64,000 bases of DNA. It comes from CAIWHR01 sp963717695 (GTDB lineage: Bacteria > Pseudomonadota > Gammaproteobacteria > Burkholderiales > Casimicrobiaceae). Positions 1 through 9,238 of the stretch are shown piece after piece. The notes beneath the pieces were generated by a model, which saw nothing but the letters and a program-made list of their open reading frames with translations, did not search any database and was not told the origin of the DNA. Location of the stretch: NCBI GenBank assembly GCA_963717695.1, contig CAVQWR010000001.1, positions 620,001 to 684,000 of the forward strand. The letters are read 5' to 3'. Position 1 is the stretch's first letter, and each line of letters opens with the position of its first letter. A program made the position numbers and the translations under genes.

Positions 1-31
1 TCTTGTCGACGAACAGCAGCAGCTTCTGCAT
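1..31 (-). CDS. TRAP transporter small permease (DctQ-like), first codons only
   Basis: Only ten codons are inside the window, reading MQKLLLFVDK from an ATG at position 31 on the minus strand. That hydrophobic start followed by a VDK-type segment is typical of TRAP small membrane subunits, which usually follow the dctP gene. It lies 120 nt downstream of the substrate-binding protein gene on the same strand, separated by a terminator-like hairpin. The identity rests mainly on context; the rest of the gene is off the left edge. Confidence 0.5.
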   Translation of the reverse strand, partial: MQKLLLFVDK

Positions 32-100
32 GGGCTCACATCCGCGGATTGACCATCATGGGACGACGGCGGTCGTTGCCGACCCGCGACGAAAAAGGAA

Positions 101-127
101 ACACCATCCGGGGGTGCCGGATGGTGT
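101..127 (-). terminator. Hairpin between dctP and dctQ, terminator-like
   Basis: A perfect 10-bp stem (ACACCATCCG at 101-110 and its complement at 118-127) encloses a 7-nt loop. Read on the minus strand it is followed by TTCCTTTTTC, a U-rich tail as in an intrinsic terminator. It follows the SBP stop codon by about 25 nt and precedes the permease start. Such hairpins after binding-protein genes commonly lower downstream permease expression relative to the binding protein (inference). Confidence 0.7.
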
Positions 128-151
128 CGAAGCCACTCCCGTGATGCTCCG

Positions 152-1321
152 TCAGGCCTTCTTTGCAGGCGCCTTGGCGGCGAAGTAATGGTTGTAGGCC
201 ATCCGCCGGTTCACATAGGTGTCAAGGTCCCATTTGACGGTGCGTTCGGCGAAGGCCTTCTGCGACGCGACGATTTCCTTGAACAGTGCGTTCTCGCCGG
301 ACTTCTTGTCGGCGACCTGGTCGTAGATCTCGAGCTGCTTCTGCAGGATCGGGTCCGGCGTCTTGTAGAACTTGACGCTCTGCTTCGTCTGCAGGTCCGA
401 GTAGTCCTGCGAGTAACGGTCGATCGCCTTCCACGACATGTCGGCCGATGCGGCGTCGACCGCATTGGCGATGATCGCGCGCATCTTCTCCGGCAGCGCG
501 TCGTACTTGGTCTTGTTGAACATGATCTCGAACTGCTCGGCATTCTGGTGGAAACTTTGCAGCATGCAGACCTTCGATACATCCGGAAAGCCCAGCAGCC
601 GGTCCGAGCTCGCGTTGTTGAACTCAGCCGCGTCGAGGAGGCCGCGGTCCATCGCGGGGACGATTTCGCCGCCCGGCAGCGCGTTGACGGCGGCGCCCAT
701 GCCGGTGAAGACGTCGATCGAGATGCCCACGGTCCGATACTTGAGGCCCTTGAAATCGTCGACCTTTGTGATCGGCTTCTTGAACCAGCCGAGAGGCTGC
801 GTCGGGTGCGGGCCATAGGGGAACGACACGACGTTCGCGCCGACGGCCTGGTAGAGCTTCGCCAGCAGCTCCTTGCCGCCGCCATACTTGTGCCACGACA
901 GCAGCATGTTGCCGTCCATGCCGAAGGCCGGTCCGGAGCCCCAGAGCGCCAGCGCCGTGTTCTTGCCGTAGTGATATACGAGGACGCCGTGACCGCCGTC
1001 CAGCGTTCCTTTCGACACGGCATCGAGAAGACCGAAAGCCGGAACGACCGATCCGGCCGGCAGCACTTCGATCTTGAGGTCGCCGCCGGTCATGTCGTTG
1101 ACCTTCTTCGCGTAGTCGAGCGCGAACTCGTGGAAGATGTCCTTAGACGGCCACGTGCTCTGCCAGCGCATGCTGATCGGCCCGGTCTGCCCCTTCGCGA
1201 TCATCGGGAAGCCGAGCGTGGCGCCCGCGGCGGCTGCGCCGGTGGCCGCCCGCAGGAACTTGCGGCGTGAGCCGACGGGCGTGCTGATGACGGCTTTCGC
1301 CGCAGAATGTTTCCGCGTCAT
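152..1321 (-). CDS. dctP: TRAP transporter substrate-binding protein DctP, TakP/lactate type
   Basis: A 389-residue periplasmic binding protein of a tripartite ATP-independent (TRAP) importer. The N-terminus carries a twin-arginine motif SRRKFL (residues 18-23) and an Ala-rich hydrophobic stretch, indicating Tat export of a folded protein. The mature part has the family hallmarks: LPAGSVVPAFGLLDAVSKGT near the front, the hinge region GLKYRTVG, and LPGGEIVPAMDRGLLDAAEF. These resemble the alpha-keto/hydroxy-acid binders (TakP and the calcium-lactate protein of Thermus). The start at 1321 is chosen because GAGGAGGAATC lies just upstream and the Tat motif follows; a longer frame to 1438 adds unrelated sequence. 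Divergent from lldP, which supports a lactate- or pyruvate-like ligand (inference). Confidence 0.9.
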   Translation of the reverse strand: MTRKHSAAKAVISTPVGSRRKFLRAATGAAAAGATLGFPMIAKGQTGPISMRWQSTWPSKDIFHEFALDYAKKVNDMTGGDLKIEVLPAGSVVPAFGLLDAVSKGTLDGGHGVLVYHYGKNTALALWGSGPAFGMDGNMLLSWHKYGGGKELLAKLYQAVGANVVSFPYGPHPTQPLGWFKKPITKVDDFKGLKYRTVGISIDVFTGMGAAVNALPGGEIVPAMDRGLLDAAEFNNASSDRLLGFPDVSKVCMLQSFHQNAEQFEIMFNKTKYDALPEKMRAIIANAVDAASADMSWKAIDRYSQDYSDLQTKQSVKFYKTPDPILQKQLEIYDQVADKKSGENALFKEIVASQKAFAERTVKWDLDTYVNRRMAYNHYFAAKAPAKKA

Positions 1322-1441
1322 GATTCCTCCTCGTGAGATGGCGTCGTTGCGCCCTGCCGGGGGTGACGGCAGATTTCGGTCCCCTTTTTGCTGCCATGCC
1401 GGGACGTCGCCACGCCTCCTCGCGCCCCTTCTCCGCAATAG

Positions 1442-1469
1442 TCTATACCGATCGTAAGGAGTTTGTCAG
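1442..1469 (-). promoter_or_regulatory. Candidate sigma-70 promoter for dctP
   Basis: On the minus strand CTGACA (1469-1464) and TATAGA (1447-1442) are separated by 16 nt, matching the -35 and -10 consensus at 5 of 6 and 4 of 6 positions. The predicted start near 1435 gives a leader of about 115 nt before the dctP start codon. No experimental support is visible in sequence. Confidence 0.45.
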
Positions 1470-1572
1470 CCACTTGCAAGGCTGTCGCAAGCTTCGGCAC
1501 CCTTGATCGCTTGACGGGCCCGCGCGTGCATTTCCCGCGTGGCTTCATGCGCAATTCGACGTCGGCGAGATT

Positions 1573-1599
1573 TATACTCGTGCGGCAAATCGCATTTGC
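1573..1599 (+). promoter_or_regulatory. Candidate lldP -10 element with palindromic operator at the transcription start
   Basis: TATACT (1573-1578) is a good -10 hexamer, but no convincing -35 lies 16-18 nt upstream, as in activator-dependent promoters. Immediately downstream, at the expected transcription start, is the perfect palindrome GCAAAT-CGC-ATTTGC (1585-1599). A dyad at that position would let a dimeric regulator block initiation. No regulator gene is adjacent, so the binding protein is unknown. Confidence 0.4.
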
Positions 1600-1679
1600 G
1601 AGACCAAAAGAACGGAGCGGGTCCGGCGCCTGGCGCGGCCACCCGAATCCGGCGCCGTAACGCCAAGCTTGGGGGAGCC

Positions 1680-3491
<1,812 letters not shown>

Positions 3492-3505
3492 TCCGCGCTC
3501 CGAAT

Positions 3506-3538
3506 GGCGGGCGCTGGGTCAGCTGCCCAGCGTCCGCC
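3506..3538. terminator. Strong hairpin between convergent lldP and recR
   Basis: GGCGGGCGCTGGG (3506-3518) pairs with CCCAGCGTCCGCC (3526-3538) with one mismatch around a 7-nt loop that contains the recR stop codon. No U-tract follows on either strand, so it may act as a bidirectional transcription block or 3' end stabiliser rather than a classical intrinsic terminator. Confidence 0.5.
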
Positions 3539-4139
3539 GCTCGCGCAACGCCTGCGCGAGCGTGCCGCTGTCGACGTACTCGAGCTCGCCGCCAACAGGC
3601 ACGCCCCGGGCGAGGCGGGTCACCGCGAGGCCGCGCGCCGCCAGCAGTTCACCGATGTAGTGCGCCGTCGCCTCGCCCTCGTTGGTGAAGTTCGTCGCGA
3701 GCACGACTTCCTTCACGACACCGTCCGTCGCGCGCGCGATCAGCCGGTCGAGCCGGATCTCTTTGGGGCCGATGCCGTCGAGCGGCGAGAGTCGCCCCAT
3801 CAGCACGAAATAGAGTCCCGAGTACGCCTGCGTCGACTCGACCATGATGAGATCGGCTGGGGTCTCGACGACGCACAGCACCGAGGCGTCGCGCTTCGCC
3901 GAGCGGCAGAGCGCGCAGATCTCGTCCTCGGTGAACGTGTTGCACCGCTCGCAGTGGCGCACGGTCTCGGCGGCATGTTCGAGCGCCTGCGCGAGCCGCA
4001 GCGCGCCCTCGCGGTCGTGCTGCAGCAGATGCAGCGCGATTCGCTGCGCCGCCTTCGGCCCGACGCCCGGCAGGCAGCGCAGCGCGCGCGTGAGGTCGTC
4101 GAGCCCGGTGGAGGGCGTGACGACGGTGCCTGGTTCCAT
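3519..4139 (-). CDS. recR: Recombination mediator protein RecR
   Basis: A 206-residue protein acting with RecO/RecF to load RecA on gapped DNA. It shows a helix-hairpin-helix LPGVGPKAAQR near residues 23-33, a four-cysteine zinc finger (C63, C66, C75, C78; spacing CxxC-x8-CxxC) and the Toprim start CVVETPADL. Length matches the family (about 200). It is the last gene of dnaX-ybaB-recR, 20 nt after ybaB, the standard proteobacterial arrangement. Confidence 0.96.
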   Translation of the reverse strand: MEPGTVVTPSTGLDDLTRALRCLPGVGPKAAQRIALHLLQHDREGALRLAQALEHAAETVRHCERCNTFTEDEICALCRSAKRDASVLCVVETPADLIMVESTQAYSGLYFVLMGRLSPLDGIGPKEIRLDRLIARATDGVVKEVVLATNFTNEGEATAHYIGELLAARGLAVTRLARGVPVGGELEYVDSGTLAQALRERRTLGS

Positions 4140-4159
4140 CGGCGTCGCGCCTCGCGAGC

Positions 4160-4486
4160 CTAGAACGGCAGCTTGAAGCCGGGCGGCATCGGCAGGCCCT
4201 GCGTCAGGCCGGACATCTTCTCCTGCGTCGTCTGCTCGACGCGGCGCACCGCGTCATTGATCGCGGCGGCGACCAGGTCCTCCAGCATGTCGCGGTCCTC
4301 GCCGGACAGCGACGGGTCGATCGACACGCGCTTCACGTCGTGGCGGCAGGTCATCACCACCTTGACGAGGCCGGCGCCCGACTGGCCCTCGACCTCGATC
4401 AGCGCGAGCTCGTCCTGCGCCTTCTTGAGGTTGTTCTGCATTTCCTGCGCCTGCTTCATGAGGCCGGCGAGCTGGTTCTTCATCAT
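4160..4486 (-). CDS. ybaB: YbaB/EbfC nucleoid-associated protein
   Basis: A 108-residue DNA-binding protein of the YbaB/EbfC family, which forms tweezer-shaped dimers. The N-terminus MMKNQLAGLMKQAQEMQNNL and the end GLTQGLPMPPGFKLPF are characteristic. I place the start at 4486 because family members begin MMK or MxK just before the LMKQAQ helix; an upstream in-frame ATG at 4519 adds an unrelated Arg-rich stretch. It lies between dnaX and recR, 52 nt after dnaX. Confidence 0.94.
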   Translation of the reverse strand: MMKNQLAGLMKQAQEMQNNLKKAQDELALIEVEGQSGAGLVKVVMTCRHDVKRVSIDPSLSGEDRDMLEDLVAAAINDAVRRVEQTTQEKMSGLTQGLPMPPGFKLPF

Positions 4487-4538
4487 GTCCTGTCGACTCC
4501 TGTTCGTCCGTCGCGGCACGCCGCGGTGGGTTCGTCGT

Positions 4539-6224
4539 TCACGAGGCGGGTTTCACCGAGTCCGGCCGAATCTTCGCGTCGAAGCGCTCGAGCACGTCGC
4601 GCACGAAAGGCTCGTCCCGGAAAGCGGCTTCAGCCTTCGCCTTTTCCTCGGCCTTCGCCCGCCGTTCCTGGGCCGCGAGCGAGCTGTCCGCCGCGGCGCC
4701 CACCTCGAACGCCAGCAGCAGCTTGCGTCCCGTCGCCTGCTCGAGCGCGGACTTGAGCTTGTCCGAATACGCGCGGTCGGCGAGATGCTTGTGCGTCGCC
4801 GGAAGCGCCAGCGTCAGGACGTGTCCGGCAATGGATTTGAGCTCGGCCTGCGCCGCGAGTTGCGCCGCCATCGGCGGCAGCGTGAGTTCGCGCACGAACT
4901 CGGGCCAGCGGGCGACGTCGTCCGGCAGCGGAACGGGCGCGACGGGCGCCGCGACCGTCTCGGGCGGCGACGCCCCCGGCTTTCCTGCGTCCGGCGCGAC
5001 CGGCTTCGCGGCTTCGGGAACACGGGACTTCGTCGCCTCGATCGTGCGCGCAGGCATTGCCGGTGCCGCGCTTCTGGCGGCCGGCACCGCGGACTTCCCC
5101 GGCGCGGCGGTGCGCTCCGCGTCCTGGCCTCCGGCTGCAGTGCCAGGCTCGAAGGCAAGGAGACGCAAGAGCGCCATCGAGAATCCAGTCGCCGCGTCCG
5201 GCGCGAGCGTGAGATCGGCGCCGCCCTGCACGCAGATCTGATACGCGAGTTGCGTCGCCTCGGGCGACATGCCCGCCGCCAGCGCGGCGATGCGCTCGGC
5301 GTCGTCGAACGCATCTGCGGCGGCCGGCACCGTCTGCGCGACCGCGATGCGGTGATAGAGCGATGCGAGCTCGGCGAGCGCCGCCTCGAAATCGATGCTG
5401 CGCTCGGTCATTGCGTCGATCTCGCCGAGGAGGGCCTTCCCGTCGCCTGCGGCTACGGCGGCAACGATGCGATAGAGGTAATCCTTGTCGACGGCGCCCA
5501 GCATCGCGCGCACCGCGGCTTCGCGCACCTCGCCGTTGCCATGCGCGATCGCCTGGTCCAGGAGCGACAGCGCATCGCGCATCGAGCCGGCCGCGGCCCG
5601 CGCGACCAGTGCCAGCGCCTCGGGCTCGGCCGGAATCTTCTCCTGCGCCAGGATGAAGTCGAGCCGCCCGGCGATCTGCGCCGCGGGAAGCTGCTTCAGG
5701 TTGAACTGCAGGCAGCGCGACAGGACCGTCACGGGAATCTTCTGCGGGTCGGTGGTCGCCAGCACGAACTTGACGTGCTCCGGCGGCTCCTCGAGCGTCT
5801 TCAGCATCGAGTTGAACGCCGACTTCGACAGCATGTGCACTTCGTCGATCAGGTAGACCTTGTAGCGGCCGACCGTCGGCGCGTAGCGCGCGTTGTCGAG
5901 GATCTCGCGCATGTTGTCGACGCCGGTGTTCGACGCGGCGTCGAGCTCGAGCAGGTCGACGAAGCGGCCCGCATCGATGTCGACGCACGCGGCACAGGTG
6001 CCGCACGGCGTCGCGGTGACGCCGTTGGTGATGCAGTTGAGGCTCTTTGCGAGAAGGCGCGCGATCGTCGTCTTGCCGACACCGCGCGTGCCCGTGAGCA
6101 GATACGCGTGGTGCAGCCGCTTGCTGGTCAGCGCGTTGGTGAGCGCGGTGACGACGTGCTCCTGGCCGACGAGCTCGGCGAAGGTCTTCGGCCGCCACTT
6201 CCGGGCGAGAACTTGATAGCTCAT
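4539..6224 (-). CDS. dnaX: DNA polymerase III subunits gamma/tau
   Basis: A 561-residue clamp-loader ATPase. Domain I/II carry Walker A GTRGVGKT (residues 45-52), a zinc-binding cysteine set (C64, C74, C77, C80), Walker B in LIDEVHML, and the sensor segment around ATTDPQKIPVTVLSRC. From about residue 360 an Ala/Pro-rich linker leads to a conserved tau-type tail (RWPEFVRELTLPP onward). I see no obvious A-rich slippery site for making a short gamma form, so tau may be the only product (inference). The first gene of dnaX-ybaB-recR; the 4.5S RNA gene lies 260 nt upstream on the same strand. Confidence 0.96.
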   Translation of the reverse strand: MSYQVLARKWRPKTFAELVGQEHVVTALTNALTSKRLHHAYLLTGTRGVGKTTIARLLAKSLNCITNGVTATPCGTCAACVDIDAGRFVDLLELDAASNTGVDNMREILDNARYAPTVGRYKVYLIDEVHMLSKSAFNSMLKTLEEPPEHVKFVLATTDPQKIPVTVLSRCLQFNLKQLPAAQIAGRLDFILAQEKIPAEPEALALVARAAAGSMRDALSLLDQAIAHGNGEVREAAVRAMLGAVDKDYLYRIVAAVAAGDGKALLGEIDAMTERSIDFEAALAELASLYHRIAVAQTVPAAADAFDDAERIAALAAGMSPEATQLAYQICVQGGADLTLAPDAATGFSMALLRLLAFEPGTAAGGQDAERTAAPGKSAVPAARSAAPAMPARTIEATKSRVPEAAKPVAPDAGKPGASPPETVAAPVAPVPLPDDVARWPEFVRELTLPPMAAQLAAQAELKSIAGHVLTLALPATHKHLADRAYSDKLKSALEQATGRKLLLAFEVGAAADSSLAAQERRAKAEEKAKAEAAFRDEPFVRDVLERFDAKIRPDSVKPAS

Positions 6225-6484
6225 TCGTGCCGAATTACCCGTGCGATCGTAAGGTGGACGGACCTGCGCCTGACGTGAATGCCCAACAGGACACTATTTG
6301 CCGTCAGATCGGCCTGAAACAAGTGGCGCCGCGGGTCTGACGCGGATGAGCGGGCTATTTCGCGACCTGTTGGGCTTCAGGCGAGGCGCACGCCGGCGAG
6401 GACGCGCAGCGTACCTGAAAACGTACGTGAGCGGCCGAGGCGGCGGGCAACGAAGCATCAAGCCCAACGGGCGCGAAAGAGCAT

Positions 6485-6586
6485 GGGGTGGCGAGCCGGA
6501 CCCCCGGCACTTACGGTAAGTCGCTGTGGCTGCTTCCTTCCGGACCTGACCAGATTCACGACGCCGCAATGCGGGGCGACCCGCCG
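6485..6586 (-). ncRNA. ffs: Signal recognition particle 4.5S RNA
   Basis: The minus strand contains GGTCAGGTCCGGAAGGAAGC, the universally conserved apical loop of bacterial SRP RNA where Ffh binds. It is flanked by long pairing arms: GGCGGGTCG...CCCC starting at 6585 pairs with GGGG...CGGCTCGCC ending at 6490. This gives a rod-like fold of about 100 nt as in E. coli. It lies upstream of dnaX in the same orientation. Ends are set from the terminal helix and may be off by several bases because of 5' and 3' trimming. Confidence 0.93.
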
Positions 6587-6616
6587 TTGATCGGAGCGCA
6601 TTCGCGCAAGGTATTG

Positions 6617-6645
6617 ATTATCGGCGATTGCGGTGTCCGCGGCAA
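6617..6645 (-). promoter_or_regulatory. Sigma-70 promoter of ffs
   Basis: On the minus strand TTGCCG (6645-6640), a 17-nt spacer and GATAAT (6622-6617) match consensus at 4 of 6 and 5 of 6 positions with ideal spacing. The start would fall near 6610, giving a short 5' leader of about 25 nt that would be removed from the mature 4.5S RNA. Confidence 0.6.
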
Positions 6646-6785
6646 GCTGACGCAAAATGCCGCGCGCCGCAGCGCAACGCGCCGCCCGGTGCCGGGGCTG
6701 CCGCGCCGGGGCGTCGGGCGGGACGCGATGGCTATAATCGGTCGCGGCAAAATTGCCGCGCGCGCCGCCACGACAACCGCATCGC

Positions 6786-8318
6786 ATGCGTCACCTGCCC
6801 TACATCGTCACCGCTCTCGCGCTCGCCGTGGCGATCGCGCTGGCCGCGTACTGGTCGCGCGAGCAGGCGACGTCGAAGGCATTGGAGGTTCCCGGACCCG
6901 GAAAGGATCTCGTCGTCGTCGTGCGGCCCGGACCGATCGATTATTTCCCGGGACCCGACGGCAGCGCGGTCGGAATCGATGCCGACCTCCTGCGCATGTT
7001 CGCCGCGGAGAAGGGATTGCAGCTTCACTTCCTCGCGGCCGATTCGCCCACCGAAATCTTCGCAATGCTCGCGCACGGCGAAGCGCACCTCGGCGCGGGC
7101 GGGCTGCTGCGCCCGCTGCCCGCGAAGGCGCCGCCCGCCGCGCCCAAGACGGCTGCCGCGGTCAAGCCTGCCGCGGCCGGCGGCATCGACGATGCGAACG
7201 GCGCTGCCGAAACGCCTGTGGCCCCGCCCGCGTTCCTGTGGACGGCGGGCCTGCGTTCGATCGAGCCGGTGCTGATCTACAACAGCGAGGGATTCAAGCC
7301 GGCGAACTGGGATGAACTCGAAGGCGAATCGGTGAGCTACGTGGAAGGGCTCGGCCTCGAGCCCGAGATCAGCGCGGCGCGCACGCTGCATCCCGAAGTG
7401 CGTTGGGAACCGGTCAACGTACCGCCTGCATCGCTGATCTCGCAGGTGTCCGACGGCACGCTGTCCTACGCGGTCGTATCCTCCGCCGGCGCCGCGGTCG
7501 CGCGCAACATCTATCTCAATTTCGAGGTCGCATTTCCCATCGGCGGCAGGCGTGACGTCGCGTGGGTGGTGGCGGAGCGCTTCCCGGCGCTGCGCGACGA
7601 TCTCGACCGCTTTCTCGCGCGCGTGAAGCGCGACGGCACCCTCGGCCGCCTCACCGAGCGGTACGTTCAGAACGACACCGGCTTCCGGCGCATCGACGCG
7701 GGCGCGCTCATCGACCGCGCGCCGACGCTGCTGCCGCGCCTGCGCCCGATCTTCCAGGATGCCCAGGTGAAGTCGGGCATCGAATGGCGGCTGCTCGCCG
7801 CGATCGCATTCCAGGAATCGCAATGGGACCAGGCCGCGCAGAGCGAAACCGGCGTGCGCGGCATCATGCAGATCACCGAGGACACCGCGCGCCGCCTCGG
7901 CATCAACGACCTGCTCGACCCCGCGCAGAACATCGTCGGCGCGGCGCGCTATCTGCGGGACATCAAGGCCAAGCTCCCGGAGCGCATCCGCGAGCCGGAC
8001 CGCACGTGGCTCGCTCTTGCCGCGTACAACATCGGCATCGGCCACCTCGAGGACGCGCGGATTCTCGCGCAGAAGCAGAAGCTCAACCCCGATCTGTGGA
8101 GCGACGTGAAGAAAGTGCTGCCGCTTCTCGCGAGCCCGGAATTCTACGAGCAGGCGAAGCTGGGCTATGCGCGCGGCGGAATGCCGGTCGCCTTCGTCGA
8201 TCGCGTGCGCGGCTATTACGACGTGCTGCTCGCGCAGGAGCAGCCGCATCGGCCGCGCCTCACGCTGTCCGTCGGCTCATCCGACGCCTCAGCGCCGCTT
8301 GCCGCGCCGGCGAAGTAG
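6786..8318 (+). CDS. mltF: Membrane-bound lytic murein transglycosylase F
   Basis: A 510-residue envelope enzyme with an N-terminal signal/anchor (MRHLPYIVTALALAVAIALA), a periplasmic solute-binding-like domain (about residues 40-300) and a C-terminal SLT lytic transglycosylase domain. The catalytic glutamate is E344 in FQESQWD, followed by the family motifs GVRGIMQIT and AAYNIGIGHLEDA. The enzyme cleaves the MurNAc-GlcNAc bond to give 1,6-anhydro products. An Ala/Pro-rich insert (about residues 115-145) interrupts the binding-like domain. The start at 6786 puts the hydrophobic segment at the N-terminus. Confidence 0.93.
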   Translation: MRHLPYIVTALALAVAIALAAYWSREQATSKALEVPGPGKDLVVVVRPGPIDYFPGPDGSAVGIDADLLRMFAAEKGLQLHFLAADSPTEIFAMLAHGEAHLGAGGLLRPLPAKAPPAAPKTAAAVKPAAAGGIDDANGAAETPVAPPAFLWTAGLRSIEPVLIYNSEGFKPANWDELEGESVSYVEGLGLEPEISAARTLHPEVRWEPVNVPPASLISQVSDGTLSYAVVSSAGAAVARNIYLNFEVAFPIGGRRDVAWVVAERFPALRDDLDRFLARVKRDGTLGRLTERYVQNDTGFRRIDAGALIDRAPTLLPRLRPIFQDAQVKSGIEWRLLAAIAFQESQWDQAAQSETGVRGIMQITEDTARRLGINDLLDPAQNIVGAARYLRDIKAKLPERIREPDRTWLALAAYNIGIGHLEDARILAQKQKLNPDLWSDVKKVLPLLASPEFYEQAKLGYARGGMPVAFVDRVRGYYDVLLAQEQPHRPRLTLSVGSSDASAPLAAPAK

Positions 8319-8390
8319 TCAAGCACGATTGGCGCACAATTGTCCGCGAGGCGCGCGATCGCCTATCATTGCACCGTGACACCCGCTTCG

Positions 8391-9185
8391 ATGCGCTTCG
8401 GGCTCATCGCAATTCTCGCGGTGACGGCATGCGCGTTCGCGCAGGCGCCCGCGCCGGTGTTCATCGAGGACCTGACCTCGCCCGAGCTCAGGCGGGCCGT
8501 CGACGCCGGCAGGACCACCGTGCTGGTGCCGATCGGCGGCACCGAGCAGAACGGGCCGCACATGACACTCGGCAAGCACAATGCGCGCGTCCGCGCGCTC
8601 GCCGAGCGGATCGCCCAGGCGCTCGGCAACGCGCTGGTGGCTCCGGTCGTCGCCTACGTACCCGAGGGCGCCGTCTCGCCGCCGGCGGCGCACATGCGCT
8701 TCCCGGGCACAATCACGGTGCCCGATGCCGCGTTCGAAACGACGCTCGAGTATGCGGCGCGCAGCTTTCGCCTCCACGGATTCCGCGACATCGTCCTACT
8801 CGGCGACCACGGCGGCTACCAGAAGGACCTCAAGGTCGTCGCCGATCGGCTCAATCGCGAATGGGCGGCGACGCCCGTGCGCGTCCACGCGATCGAGGAG
8901 TACTACCGCGCCGCCGGCCCCGATTACACGAAGCTGCTCGAGAAGCGGGGCTATCGCGCCGACGAGATCGGCACACATGCGGCGCTGGCAGACACTTCCC
9001 TGTCAATGGCCGTCGATCCGCACAGCGTTCGTACCGACCAGCTGGCGGCGGCGGCGAGCGGCGGACGTGCGGTGGGTGTCTATGGCGATCCGCGTCGCGC
9101 AAGTGCGGAGCTCGGCAAGGCCGGCGCCGATCTCATCGTCGAGGAAACCGTCGCTGCCATACGCAAGGCCGTCGCCAGACGCTGA
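8391..9185 (+). CDS. Secreted creatininase-family protein with altered metal motif
   Basis: A 264-residue protein with a cleavable signal peptide (cleavage likely after AFAQA, about residue 19) and the creatininase fold signatures VPIGGTEQNGPH (residues 47-57), GDHGGYQ and HAALADTS. The classical family motif has E-x-H followed by a metal-binding Asp; here the positions read E52-Q-N54 and K62-H63-N64, so two canonical ligands differ. Family members hydrolyse amide or lactam bonds in the cytoplasm; this one appears periplasmic. Start: ATG at 8391 gives a clean signal peptide; an in-frame GTG at 8376 is an alternative. A beta-propeller gene follows by 53 nt, suggesting co-transcription. Substrate unknown. 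Confidence 0.75.
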   Translation: MRFGLIAILAVTACAFAQAPAPVFIEDLTSPELRRAVDAGRTTVLVPIGGTEQNGPHMTLGKHNARVRALAERIAQALGNALVAPVVAYVPEGAVSPPAAHMRFPGTITVPDAAFETTLEYAARSFRLHGFRDIVLLGDHGGYQKDLKVVADRLNREWAATPVRVHAIEEYYRAAGPDYTKLLEKRGYRADEIGTHAALADTSLSMAVDPHSVRTDQLAAAASGGRAVGVYGDPRRASAELGKAGADLIVEETVAAIRKAVARR

Positions 9186-9238
9186 GCGTGCGGCTGTCCA
9201 TCCGTTCCGCCATTCAACCAGCCACAGGAAGAATCAGG

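Noticed and set aside
188..1270. Plus-strand open frame opposite dctP
   Set aside because: Shadow frame of the binding-protein gene with no domain or ribosome site.
4173..6278. Long plus-strand open frame opposite ybaB and dnaX
   Set aside because: Shadow of dnaX; no ribosome site or domain.
6298..6519. Small plus-strand open frame near ffs
   Set aside because: Arg/Gly-rich, no ribosome site, and it overlaps the SRP RNA gene on the other strand.
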